Shown here piece after piece: positions 52,861 to 62,405 of a stretch of DNA of 64,000 nucleotides. The notes below the pieces were generated by a model, which saw only the letters and a list, made by a program, of their open reading frames with translations, made no database searches and was not told where the DNA came from. The stretch comes from Chitinophaga sp. MM2321 (GTDB lineage Bacteria > Bacteroidota > Bacteroidia > Chitinophagales > Chitinophagaceae): contig NZ_OZ035533.1 of NCBI RefSeq assembly GCF_964033635.1, forward strand, positions 1,798,001-1,862,000, in the 5' to 3' direction. The translations under genes were made by a program, and so were the position numbers. The first letter of the stretch is position 1, and each line of letters opens with the position of its first letter.

Positions 52861-54177
52861 ATGATGGCAGGACTAAAAGCAAATGTTTTAGCTCTGTTAC
52901 CCATTGCCGCGATATTTTTTATCACTTCCTGCGCCACTCTAAGGGATCTTAACGATAAAGGTGTTGTTGACAGGGAGGGGCATATAGCGATAGACAACCG
53001 TTCTTATAAAATTCCGGACCTGAAAACGCCTGTATTATTAGATGAAAACCACGGGTGGATAAGAAATTATAAAAATGTGCTTTCTGGTTTTTATAGTCTA
53101 TACCAACCTGAGGTTGTTTATGTGAAAGGAGACGAGTATCCGTATAAAATGTGGTTTATGGGGTGGGCCCATACTTTTTTAAACAAGCCTGATACGTTGG
53201 CAGATGGTTCTTATTATCCCGGGCATAATGGTGTGAATGGGGGAGATGCTATTTTTTTCGCGAGGGCTAAAACGCTGGATGAATGGCAGGTGTACAGCAG
53301 GAAACGTAACGGTACCGGTGAAGTTTACTGGGATGAAAATCAGCAAACGGCCGACTGGGTTCCCGTCCTTACTTCTCAGGGTGATACCTGGTTTGATGAC
53401 CTGCATGTGGGCGACCCCTCCGTTATATACATGAATGGTACTTTTTATATGGCGTATTCGGCAATGGGGACAGATAAGAAGAATCCCTCAGAACCCTATC
53501 CCTGGAGTGATAACGCCGCATGCATTATGGGAGCCACATCAAAAGATGGTATTCATTGGACACGCAGTAAGGAGCCACTAATGATATGGGGCAAGGAATA
53601 CGGGTTTAATGAAATGAATCAGAAAGCGTTTTATTATGGAGGTTATCAGCGTCCTGCTCTCTTGCTGGAAGATGGGAAATGGAGAATGTGGTTCGACCAT
53701 GAAGCGGGATCTAAAAATAAAATTTCTATTGGATATGCCGAAAATGCAGGAGACTTCCTGAATAGCCGGTCCTGGAAGCGAATAAGCGGAGATACAACAC
53801 CTGTGTTAACCCAATTCGTAGATGTTGATGTTGTTAAAATAGGCAGTATTTACTATGCCTATGGCGATCCTTTTGTGGAATGGCATCACGTTAAAGACAA
53901 AGCAATTACTGACAGTGATAATGGCTGGTCCGGACGACAAATAGTTGAAGCGCAATCCTATGATGGAATTAATTGGAAAATAACGGGCTACTTCAAACCA
54001 GACCCAGGTTATCCGGCTAACCAGATACCACAGGTGTTTTTAGACCATGAAAATAAAAGGGTTTGTATATTCTATGCAACGCAGCGGGGAAAAAGACAAT
54101 CGAAGGAATACGATTGGAAATGGGATAATTTCAGGTATATGTACAAAGAACTTAAAGCGTATGAGGATTCGAAATAA
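52861..54177 (+). CDS. Lipoprotein with five-bladed-propeller glycoside hydrolase fold (GH43-like)
   Basis: 438 residues; lipobox ITSCATL. Propeller motifs include PEVVYVKGDEYPYKMWFMGW, VGDPSVIYMNGTFYMAYSA and RPALLLEDGKWRMWFDHEAG, the arrangement seen in the GH32/43/117/130-type superfamily. Family within this group cannot be set without a profile search, so the linkage cut is unknown. It is the last plus-strand gene before the GntR regulator. Confidence 0.72.
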   Translation: MMAGLKANVLALLPIAAIFFITSCATLRDLNDKGVVDREGHIAIDNRSYKIPDLKTPVLLDENHGWIRNYKNVLSGFYSLYQPEVVYVKGDEYPYKMWFMGWAHTFLNKPDTLADGSYYPGHNGVNGGDAIFFARAKTLDEWQVYSRKRNGTGEVYWDENQQTADWVPVLTSQGDTWFDDLHVGDPSVIYMNGTFYMAYSAMGTDKKNPSEPYPWSDNAACIMGATSKDGIHWTRSKEPLMIWGKEYGFNEMNQKAFYYGGYQRPALLLEDGKWRMWFDHEAGSKNKISIGYAENAGDFLNSRSWKRISGDTTPVLTQFVDVDVVKIGSIYYAYGDPFVEWHHVKDKAITDSDNGWSGRQIVEAQSYDGINWKITGYFKPDPGYPANQIPQVFLDHENKRVCIFYATQRGKRQSKEYDWKWDNFRYMYKELKAYEDSK

Positions 54178-54261
54178 CAGGACAGGCTATCTTTATGGTA
54201 GTTCATCAGTTGAATAATTCATTCAAGTCATTGGGCGTAGCAGGGTTCAATGTTTTTTGAC

Positions 54262-54295
54262 AATCCCTTCCTTTAATTTATTAAAGGAAGGGATT
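54262..54295. terminator. Bidirectional terminator between hydrolase and GntR genes
   Basis: Perfect 15-bp stem AATCCCTTCCTTTAA (54262-54276) with 54281-54295, 4-base loop, followed by T runs on the plus strand (TTTGTTTTTTTAA). It separates convergent genes. Confidence 0.85.
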
Positions 54296-54309
54296 TGTTT
54301 TTTTAATGA

Positions 54310-55341
54310 CTATAATGAATTACGTAGCGTCAACTTAAAGGGCACTTTTAATTTTTCTGTAGATCCCGAAAGGATGGACCGGGCCGTCATAGCGCCCATT
54401 TCATAAAAATCAGAAGATATGGTGCTGATACCATTCAATATGACCCGCTTAAATGGTGTTTCATTATAGGAAATAATGCCCACCTGGGTGCCGATCTTTA
54501 GTGAGGTCGGTTGAATTTTTTCGATGAGCGTAACGAGATCCTCCTCAATCATGTTAATATATACGTCTCCCAGTTTAATGGGTTCGTTCTGTATATCGCT
54601 GATGATCTTGTAAGAAAACGCATTATCCTGGCAAAAATGCGTGAAGCCTTTTCTTATTTCTTCAGGATAATAGCTATTTTCAGGAAAGATCAGTTTAATG
54701 GTATGGTATTTTACCAGGCTTTCGAGTGCAGCATGAAGCGCCTGGTAAATATCATTTTGATAATCGATATAAATTGACCCGTACTCTCCCTTTACACCCG
54801 GAAGTGACTTATCCAATAGTATCAGTTTATCTTTAGGGATCGTATCAATCACTTCATTGGCGCGCTCCCCGCCATCAATAAAGTGGGGAATGATCACATA
54901 ATGGGTGTAGTGGTCTTTATTGCCCGAAAGTAAGCGTTTGAATAAATGGAAATCGTTGTTGTAAATATAGAAATCAATAGCTGCTTCATCTCCCAACTCA
55001 TTTACCAACGCATCATAAATTAGTTTTTTGGGTGCGCTTAATTTATTAAAAAGAAGGAATACCCTCAATGGCCGCCGGAATTCCGTATTTTCAATAAAAT
55101 AACCTCTTCTGGGTACTGCATTAATCACCCCTAGCCTCCGTAATTGCTTATACCCTCTTTCCACCGTATCCCGGGCAATATCCAGTTCTATACTCAGCTC
55201 GTTAATAGAAGGCATATTATCTCCTGCTTTAATAGTACCTTTTTCAATTTCTTTTAAAACGGCATTTACAATTTGCAGGTATTTGGAAGTGCTGGAGTAC
55301 GGATCTACCTGGATAAGATCAATGATTTTTTCCTTTTTCAT
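54310..55341 (-). CDS. GntR-family regulator with sugar-binding domain
   Basis: 343 residues: N-terminal winged HTH of the GntR type (about 15-85; MPSINELSIELDIARDTVER and RGYFIEN) fused to a LacI-like periplasmic-binding-protein domain (about 95-340). It should sense a sugar from the locus. The ATG at 55341 is used because the upstream candidate at 55365 is a TTG. It lies inside the locus on the opposite strand, divergent from the aldolase gene, and a perfect TTGCA-N4-TGCAA palindrome sits 11 bases before its start. Confidence 0.88.
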   Translation of the reverse strand: MKKEKIIDLIQVDPYSSTSKYLQIVNAVLKEIEKGTIKAGDNMPSINELSIELDIARDTVERGYKQLRRLGVINAVPRRGYFIENTEFRRPLRVFLLFNKLSAPKKLIYDALVNELGDEAAIDFYIYNNDFHLFKRLLSGNKDHYTHYVIIPHFIDGGERANEVIDTIPKDKLILLDKSLPGVKGEYGSIYIDYQNDIYQALHAALESLVKYHTIKLIFPENSYYPEEIRKGFTHFCQDNAFSYKIISDIQNEPIKLGDVYINMIEEDLVTLIEKIQPTSLKIGTQVGIISYNETPFKRVILNGISTISSDFYEMGAMTARSILSGSTEKLKVPFKLTLRNSL

Positions 55342-55351
55342 TGGCAAAATA

Positions 55352-55365
55352 TTGCATTTTTGCAA
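55352..55365. promoter_or_regulatory. Candidate GntR operator
   Basis: Perfect palindrome TTGCA-TTTT-TGCAA immediately upstream of the GntR start, in the divergent region with the aldolase gene 55513. Autoregulation or control of both directions is inferred from position. Confidence 0.5.
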
Positions 55366-55512
55366 GTAGCAAATTAGTATTTATACCTCAATATAAAAAG
55401 GGGAAAAGCTACTTTAATTTAAATGGTTTCTTTCGGGTCAAGACAGGATAGGAATGAGAAATTGAATTTTTATGTTTGTTCTTGTTAAGATTTTTACAAG
55501 AATGATTAAAGT

Positions 55513-56838
55513 ATGGAAACTTTGCTGAATATAAAAACGATGCACGCCAGTGATCAGATTTGTTTAATAATGTTACGTATTTACGACCGGGTTCTAACAA
55601 CAACTTCTGGGGGGAATATTTCCATTATCGATGAAGAAGAAAATATCTGGATTACGCCCGCAGGCATAGACAAGGGATTGTTAAAGCCTTCTGATATTGT
55701 GTGTATGAGGAAAGATGGAACTGTTGTAGGCGATCATAAGCCTTCATCAGAGTACCCATTTCATTTAGCTATTTATAAAAAGCGCCCAGATATTAAAGCC
55801 ATCGTACATGCGCATCCTCCGGGAATGGTAGCATTTAGTATTGTGCGGAAAACACCGGATACCCGGGTATTGCCTCAAACCCACCAATTGTGCGGCGATA
55901 TCGGCTATGCAGCTTATGCTTTGCCGGGCACGGAGGCGCTTGGGAAAAGCATTGCCAATGAGTTTGAGAAAGGTTTTTCGGTAGTGATTATGGAAAACCA
56001 TGGAACCGTTATCGGAGGCACTGATATTTCAAACGCCTATCAGAAATTTGAGTCAATCGAAGTTTCGGCCAGGTCGATCCTTAGTGGTAGCAGCATAGGA
56101 ACACCCATCGCTGTTTCAGATGCAGGTTTGGCAGCTCACAAGGCACAACAGTTGGTTGTTTTGCCAGAGCAGGAAGAACAACCGTTTTATCCTGCCAAAG
56201 ACAGGGAAAAGCGGGCGCAGATACTCAAAATTGTAAAGCGCGCCTGTAAACAGGGGCTTATGCTAGGGGCCTATGGTTCTGTTTCCGCCAGGTCGGAGAA
56301 TGACGATTTTGTGATTACGCCCAATGCGGTTTCAAAATGGGATCTTGCATTGGATGATCTGGTACAGGTGAAAGATGGCAAAAGAGAAAAAAATAAAATG
56401 CCGGATAGCGCGGCCTTATTGCACCAGGCAATATATGCCAAACATAAACACGTAAATGCCATCATCATCACGCAACCTATTTATCTGACATCATTTGCTA
56501 TTACGGGTGCCGACTTTAATGTAAGAACGATTCCCGAAACCTGGATTTATTTACAGGATGTAAAAATGACAGAACTGGAACATAAACTTTCTGGGACAGA
56601 AAAAATAGCGGAAAGTATTTCAGAACAGTCTCCCGTATTGATTGTGAAGAATGAATGTGTTATTGTAACCGGGAACAAGCTGCTCCAGGCATTTGACTAC
56701 CTGGAGGTTGCTGAGTTTAGCGCCAAATCAGTGATCTTATCCGCATCCCTTGGGAAGATGATCCCTATTAGTGACGGGGAAATAGACGAGTTGGGTAAAG
56801 TGATGGGCCGATGGAAAAACTATGAATGGAAAATGTAG
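55513..56838 (+). CDS. Tandem class II aldolase/adducin protein with a degenerate second domain
   Basis: Two class II aldolase domains in one 441-residue chain; single-domain relatives are about 210-270. Domain 1 (about 1-215) has the catalytic Glu in KPSSEYPFHLAIY, zinc ligands His99 and His101 (HAHP), and the third in ENHGTVIGG. Domain 2 (about 230-441) aligns but reads PDSAALLHQAIY, IITQP and KNECVIV at those places, so all four key residues are lost. Probably a fuculose-, rhamnulose- or similar sugar-1-phosphate aldolase with a structural pseudo-domain. Confidence 0.85.
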   Translation: METLLNIKTMHASDQICLIMLRIYDRVLTTTSGGNISIIDEEENIWITPAGIDKGLLKPSDIVCMRKDGTVVGDHKPSSEYPFHLAIYKKRPDIKAIVHAHPPGMVAFSIVRKTPDTRVLPQTHQLCGDIGYAAYALPGTEALGKSIANEFEKGFSVVIMENHGTVIGGTDISNAYQKFESIEVSARSILSGSSIGTPIAVSDAGLAAHKAQQLVVLPEQEEQPFYPAKDREKRAQILKIVKRACKQGLMLGAYGSVSARSENDDFVITPNAVSKWDLALDDLVQVKDGKREKNKMPDSAALLHQAIYAKHKHVNAIIITQPIYLTSFAITGADFNVRTIPETWIYLQDVKMTELEHKLSGTEKIAESISEQSPVLIVKNECVIVTGNKLLQAFDYLEVAEFSAKSVILSASLGKMIPISDGEIDELGKVMGRWKNYEWKM

Positions 56839-56884
56839 CAACCGGATAAAATTTGAATATTCCACGAAATGAAAAATAGCAGTT

Positions 56885-57856
56885 ATGAATAATAAATATG
56901 CAATCATTCTGGGTAATCTGGGAAATACCAGAGACCGTTTTTGTCAGGGATACAAAGTAAATCCCAGCTCCGAAGAAATGCTGAAGTTGGCCCTTGAAAA
57001 AATTCCACATATCCAGGGTATAGAACTGGTAGGGTCCTGGGATATAAGACCGGACAACGTGGGGGACATGAAGAAAAGAATGGACGATGCCGGAGTAGCC
57101 TGCGTTAGTATTATCCCGGATACATTTGCTAATCCTCTTTTCGGAAGAGGTAGTATTACCAGCATTGACGCAAAAGTGAGACAGGCGGCACTGGATTATC
57201 TACGGCAAATGAGTGAAGTAGCAATCAAAATGGATTGCGGCATTGTAAATTTATGGCTGGGACAGGATGGGTACGACTACCTGTTGGCTACCGATTACGA
57301 CCAGGAGCGGACCTGGCTTACTGAAGCTACAAGGACCATTGCAACGGAATTTCCAACGCTGCGCTTTGCACTGGAATATAAACCCAAGGAACCCCGCAAC
57401 TTTTCCTACCATGCAAGAATGGCGGATACCATCCTGGCTGCAAAGGAAACCGGCTGCAATAATGTTGGTGTAACCATCGATACCGGACATAGCTTTTATG
57501 CCGGTGAGAACGTGTCCGAAGCTGTGGTGCTGGCAAAAAGAGCCGGTAATTTATTATATCATATGCACTTTAATGATAACCACGGAACCTGGGATGATGA
57601 TATGATTGTGAGTAGCGTTCATTTCACCACTTACGTGGAACTGTTGTTCTGGTTGAAAAAAACAGGATACACCGGCTGGCTTTCAATGGACCAGTACCCT
57701 TACCGCGAAGACGCAGTAGACGCTATTTCCGAAAGTATCCTATGGATAAAGAAATACGAACAGATAGTGGATACTTACTATGATGAAATTGATGCACTCA
57801 TCAAAGAAAATGATGCGGTGAAAACATCCAGGTTTTTACGTAAACTGATCGCATAG
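56885..57856 (+). CDS. Sugar phosphate isomerase/epimerase-like TIM barrel
   Basis: 323-residue cytoplasmic protein of the xylose-isomerase-like TIM barrel family. Metal-site segments are visible: FALEYKPKEP (Glu), GVTIDTGHSFYAGE (Asp and His), HMHFNDNHG (His and Asp). Candidates include an L-rhamnose isomerase-like or keto-sugar epimerase; L-rhamnose isomerase itself is longer (about 420). It follows the aldolase by 46 bases, so the two are likely successive steps of one sugar pathway. Confidence 0.8.
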   Translation: MNNKYAIILGNLGNTRDRFCQGYKVNPSSEEMLKLALEKIPHIQGIELVGSWDIRPDNVGDMKKRMDDAGVACVSIIPDTFANPLFGRGSITSIDAKVRQAALDYLRQMSEVAIKMDCGIVNLWLGQDGYDYLLATDYDQERTWLTEATRTIATEFPTLRFALEYKPKEPRNFSYHARMADTILAAKETGCNNVGVTIDTGHSFYAGENVSEAVVLAKRAGNLLYHMHFNDNHGTWDDDMIVSSVHFTTYVELLFWLKKTGYTGWLSMDQYPYREDAVDAISESILWIKKYEQIVDTYYDEIDALIKENDAVKTSRFLRKLIA

Positions 57857-57888
57857 CACCAATAACTTCTTACATAAAATAGTGTCAT

Positions 57889-60609
57889 ATGAACGATTCC
57901 ACTTTCCGGAAGGGATGCTGCGCCCTTGTGTTTTTGTTTTATTCCCTTTTCGCGCTTCCTTCGATAGCAACAACACCGTTGAAACCAGCAACAATAACAG
58001 TTACCGCCTTAAAATGCGACAATGCAGTAAATCCGATTGGGATGGATGCGCGGACCCCCCAGTTTAGTTGGGAGATCACAGCCACTCAGCGCAATTTTAT
58101 GCAAACAGCCTACCAGGTACTGGTAGCCGATGCTGTTGATAAATTAGAGAAAGGCGAAGGGAACGTATGGAATAGTGGTAAGGTATCCTCTGCGCATGCT
58201 GCCGGCGTTTTATATAGAGGAACAGCATTGGAAAGCAGGAAAAAATATTACTGGAAGGTGTTGGTTTGGAACAACGGAGGCACAACACCTGAGGTGAGCA
58301 AAATAGCAAATTTTGAAATGGGCTTGCTGCATCAATCAGACTGGAGTGGAGATTGGGTAGGCTTTCCTTCCGGATGGATTGGTAAAGTACATTACTTCCG
58401 GCGCGTTTTTTCCTTTCAGAAAGAAATTGCCCGCGCACGGGCTTATGTTGCAGGCATTGGTTATAATGAATTGGAAATAAACGGAAAAAAAGTAGGTAAT
58501 CACGTGCTGGACCCGGCCACCAGCGATTTTAGCAAAACAATTTATTATACGACCTATGATATAAAGGAGTTTTTGAATGCAGAAAACGTGATGGTCATCG
58601 CCGTAGCTCCCGGGTGGTATGGAATGCCGAAGTTGCGCATGCAACTGGAGTTCTATTTTACCGACGGAACCATGGAAGTAATCAACTCTTCCACGATCAG
58701 GAATGTGACGCTTGGACCAGTGGTTTCATCCGGTATCCTGGATGGCGAAGTATATGATGCCCGGGAGGAAAAACCGGAGTGGAACCTGCCTTCTGATACG
58801 ATCATCAAAGGCTTGCCCAATAAGTTCTGGGGCGTTGCGCCGGTAGTGGAAGCGCCTGGAGGTAAAATGGCTGCGCAACAGTTGGAACCCATCAGAGTGG
58901 TGGACAGTTTTGCACCGGTAACGGTTAAAGAAGCCCAACCAGGTACGTATGTAATGGATGCCGGACAAAATATGGCAGGGTGGGTGGCACTGCGTGTTAA
59001 AGGACCTAAAGGAACAAAAATAACATTGCGCTTTGCAGAAACGTTATATAAAAATGGTCAGGTAAACCAGGAAAATCTACGTACCGCAGCCGCTACAGAT
59101 ACTTATATTCTGAAAGGAGACGGTGAGGAAAAATGGGAACCCCGGTTTACTTACCACGGATTCAGGTACATGCAAATAGAAGGCTGGCCTGGGCAGCCAA
59201 CGGTAAATGATTTCACCGTAAAAAAAGTGCGTTCGGATGTGGAATCCGCAGGAACGTTCAATAGCAGTAACGATTTATTGAACCGTATTAATCAAATGGT
59301 GCAACGTACAGAAGCTTCCAATCTGCATAGTATCCCTACCGACTGCCCGCAGCGCGATGAAAGAATGGGCTGGTTAAATGATTTAACGGTGCGTATAGAA
59401 CAGGCGGTTTACAATTTTAACCTGCATCGTTTTTACGCAAAATACATAGGGGATATCTGTGATACCCAAAATGAAAACGGAGAAATAACCGATACCGCCC
59501 CTTACAAAGTAGGAGGCAAACCCGCCGATCCGGTGTCAGTAAGCTTTTTGTTATTGGCCTTGAAGAGCTATGAATACTACGGGAATACGGAGATTATCCG
59601 GAACCATTACCCGCAAATGAAAGCATGGGTAGATTATTTAACCACCCGCACAAAAAATGGCATTGTTGACTATAGCTATTATGGAGACTGGTCACCACCC
59701 AGAGAGTTTGGTACAAAATCGACTAATTACAGTGCTGTTTCTATGGATACGCCCGGAGAATTAATGTCTACCGGCTACCTGTATTACAGTGCCGACGTAT
59801 TAGCACAAATGGCGGCTATTTTGGGCAATGTGGATGACCAGAACAAGTATGACAAGTTGGCTAAAAGCACCATGAAAGCGTTTAATGATAAGTTCTGGGA
59901 TGAAGCCAAAGGCGGCTATGGTACCAATAACCAGGCTTGTAATTCTTTTGCCGTTTTCCTGGGCGCTCCTACAAAAGAGCAGCTGCCAAGGGTTATAGCC
60001 AACCTGGTGAAAAATGTAAAAGAAAGAGGATACCATTTAACTACCGGCAATCTTTGTACAAAATACATGCTGGAAGCATTAACAGAAAACGGAGAAGTTG
60101 AAACAGCCTACAAAATAGCCACACAAACAACTTATCCCAGCTGGGGATATATGTTGGCCGAAGGAGCAACTACGTTATGGGAACGCTGGGAATATGAAAC
60201 CGGTGGTTCTATGAACTCTCACAACCATCCCATGATGGGGTCTGTTGGCTCCTGGTTGTATAAATATATTGCAGGCATTTTGCCCGATATCAATCATCCC
60301 GGTTTTGGAGAATTTGTATTACGTCCTTATATACCCAATGATCTGGACCATGCGGAAGCAACGTATCAATCTGTAAAAGGGGGAATTGGCTCTGCCTGGA
60401 AGAAAGCAAAAGGTACGCTGGAATACACGGTAAGTATTCCTGCTAATAGCAAGGCTACTGTATTTATACCTACCAAAGATGTTAGGTCAATTACAGAAGG
60501 TGGCCGTGCCATCAGCCAATTAAAAGAATGCCGCTTTTTACGTTCGGAAGGCCAGTGGGCAGTATATGAAGTAGGAGCGGGAAAATACCAGTTCAAATCT
60601 AAATGGTAG
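57889..60609 (+). CDS. Secreted alpha-L-rhamnosidase, GH78
   Basis: 906 residues, releasing L-rhamnose. A signal peptide is followed by Bac_rhamnosid_N beta domains, DWSGDWVGFPSG and GYNELEINGKKVGNHVLDPA, then the (alpha/alpha)6 barrel. The acid catalyst region DCPQRDE is at 485-491 (Asp485, Glu491), and a second conserved segment is EGATTLWERWEYE. It starts 32 bases after the isomerase gene and almost abuts the next gene (1 base). Confidence 0.93.
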   Translation: MNDSTFRKGCCALVFLFYSLFALPSIATTPLKPATITVTALKCDNAVNPIGMDARTPQFSWEITATQRNFMQTAYQVLVADAVDKLEKGEGNVWNSGKVSSAHAAGVLYRGTALESRKKYYWKVLVWNNGGTTPEVSKIANFEMGLLHQSDWSGDWVGFPSGWIGKVHYFRRVFSFQKEIARARAYVAGIGYNELEINGKKVGNHVLDPATSDFSKTIYYTTYDIKEFLNAENVMVIAVAPGWYGMPKLRMQLEFYFTDGTMEVINSSTIRNVTLGPVVSSGILDGEVYDAREEKPEWNLPSDTIIKGLPNKFWGVAPVVEAPGGKMAAQQLEPIRVVDSFAPVTVKEAQPGTYVMDAGQNMAGWVALRVKGPKGTKITLRFAETLYKNGQVNQENLRTAAATDTYILKGDGEEKWEPRFTYHGFRYMQIEGWPGQPTVNDFTVKKVRSDVESAGTFNSSNDLLNRINQMVQRTEASNLHSIPTDCPQRDERMGWLNDLTVRIEQAVYNFNLHRFYAKYIGDICDTQNENGEITDTAPYKVGGKPADPVSVSFLLLALKSYEYYGNTEIIRNHYPQMKAWVDYLTTRTKNGIVDYSYYGDWSPPREFGTKSTNYSAVSMDTPGELMSTGYLYYSADVLAQMAAILGNVDDQNKYDKLAKSTMKAFNDKFWDEAKGGYGTNNQACNSFAVFLGAPTKEQLPRVIANLVKNVKERGYHLTTGNLCTKYMLEALTENGEVETAYKIATQTTYPSWGYMLAEGATTLWERWEYETGGSMNSHNHPMMGSVGSWLYKYIAGILPDINHPGFGEFVLRPYIPNDLDHAEATYQSVKGGIGSAWKKAKGTLEYTVSIPANSKATVFIPTKDVRSITEGGRAISQLKECRFLRSEGQWAVYEVGAGKYQFKSKW

Positions 60610-60610
60610 T

Positions 60611-62398
60611 ATGATGCGATTGTTAATTATCCTTTTATTATTATACCCCCTGGGCCTGTTTGCCCAGGGCAAAGGCCATCATGAGGCGTCCAATGCGTCG
60701 GCCCAGGTGGTTGCGGTAGATCAGTTTGGCCGAAGCTTTAATACGGTTAGCGGGTACAAACCCAAAAAACAGGTGGGGATATTCTATTGGCCCTGGATCG
60801 GGCAACCCTATGCCAGCGGCATTTACGATGCTACGCAAATTAGTGCCATGCCTAATGGTTTAAAATTGTTGTATGATTTTAAATATTTAAACGATTCAAT
60901 TAGTCCTACCGGGCAGGCGCATTTCTGGGGAGCACCATTATGGGGTTATTATAATTCTGCAGATGAATGGGTCATTCGAAGACAAATGAAAATGCTCACG
61001 CTGGCAGGTGTTGATTTTATTGTTTTTGATCTTACCAATCGCGTTACCTATAAGGACGTTTACGAAAAAGTATTCCGCGTAATTGAAGAATTTATAGCAG
61101 AAGGCTGGACTCCTCCGAAAGCGGTTTTTTATACCCATTCTAAATCTTTTGAAACCACCTGGCAGGTATACCGGGAGCTATATCAACCTGGATTGTATCC
61201 CAAAGCCTGGTACCGGGTGAATGGAAAACCGATGATTATAGCGTATACGAAGGAAGCGGATGATGTGGCTGAAGCCATTTCAAGAAACGATACTACTTAT
61301 ACTCCCACTCCTTACTCAAAAGAATTAAAAGACTTTTTCTATTTTAAGAAGCCACAATGGCCATTTGATACGGTGTATGAAGATGGATTTCCCTGGATAG
61401 AGTGGAGCTTTCCGCAACCCCTGCACGGAAATATCATGAGTGTTTCTGTTGCCAGTCATCCAAAAGTGCCGATGTCCCGCTCTATTACATCAGGGTGGAT
61501 TAACTGGGGCCGCGGATGGGATCCGGCTACACAAACAAATAAAAAAGAAGATATCCTTACCGGCGGCTTTTTTCAAAAACAATGGGATCATGCACTTCAG
61601 GTTGATCCGGATACCGTATTTGTTGGCGGTTGGAATGAATGGATTGCTTACAAGCAACCTTATGGAGATGAGTATATGCTTTGTGATGCAGCCGATATTG
61701 AATATTCACGGGATATAGAACCCATGCGTGGCGGATATGAAGACGCTTTTTATATTCAGATGATCAAAAATATCCGGCAGTTTAAAGGGATATCCAACAA
61801 AGCAGCCGGACATGCGGCAACCACGATCGATATCGCAAAAAGCACTGCCCAGTGGGCCAACGTTCCTGCTGTTTACAAAAATATAGATCGTACACCTGAA
61901 AGTAGAGCGCATTACGGCGCCTCTAAAAAAGTATTCTATACACAACCTGCTCCTGTCAACAATTTACAGGAACTGAGAGTAACACATGACAACAAACATT
62001 TTTATTTCCTGGTAAAAGCTGAGAAGCCCTTCGTACACAGCAGCGATGCAAAAAGCGGACTGCAATTATTGATCGGTAAAGGTGATCCGGCTGTTAAAGG
62101 ATGGAACGGGTATGAATACGTAATAGAACCGGATATGACTACTGGTAAAGCCCGGGTAAGTAAATTAGATAAGGGATATAAAAAGACATTGATAGGAACA
62201 ACTGCATTTGTACAGGACAAAAATCTGCTGCAGTTACAGATACCCCGTCAGTTGCTGGCAGCCGGAAAAGAAACACAGCAGATATATTTTAAAGTAGCAG
62301 ATGGTATAGCCAAGCCGGCAGATATAATGGAATATTACATAAGTGGCAGTGCAATGCCAATGGGCCGGTTAAGCTATTTGTATCGCATGGATAAATGA
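60611..62398 (+). CDS. GH99-like secreted hydrolase with C-terminal CBM9-like domain
   Basis: 595 residues; signal peptide ending LGLFAQ. The catalytic part (about 35-400) resembles GH71/GH99-type TIM barrels (GIFYWPWIGQP, AGVDFIVFDLTNR, FVGGWNEWIAYKQP). Residues about 420-595 look like a DOMON/CBM9 sugar-binding domain (LRVTHDNKHFYFLVKAEKPF). It lies between two rhamnosidases, so it probably attacks the glycan backbone or a side chain. The linkage is not known. Confidence 0.8.
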   Translation: MMRLLIILLLLYPLGLFAQGKGHHEASNASAQVVAVDQFGRSFNTVSGYKPKKQVGIFYWPWIGQPYASGIYDATQISAMPNGLKLLYDFKYLNDSISPTGQAHFWGAPLWGYYNSADEWVIRRQMKMLTLAGVDFIVFDLTNRVTYKDVYEKVFRVIEEFIAEGWTPPKAVFYTHSKSFETTWQVYRELYQPGLYPKAWYRVNGKPMIIAYTKEADDVAEAISRNDTTYTPTPYSKELKDFFYFKKPQWPFDTVYEDGFPWIEWSFPQPLHGNIMSVSVASHPKVPMSRSITSGWINWGRGWDPATQTNKKEDILTGGFFQKQWDHALQVDPDTVFVGGWNEWIAYKQPYGDEYMLCDAADIEYSRDIEPMRGGYEDAFYIQMIKNIRQFKGISNKAAGHAATTIDIAKSTAQWANVPAVYKNIDRTPESRAHYGASKKVFYTQPAPVNNLQELRVTHDNKHFYFLVKAEKPFVHSSDAKSGLQLLIGKGDPAVKGWNGYEYVIEPDMTTGKARVSKLDKGYKKTLIGTTAFVQDKNLLQLQIPRQLLAAGKETQQIYFKVADGIAKPADIMEYYISGSAMPMGRLSYLYRMDK

Positions 62399-62405
62399 AA
62401 TAATT

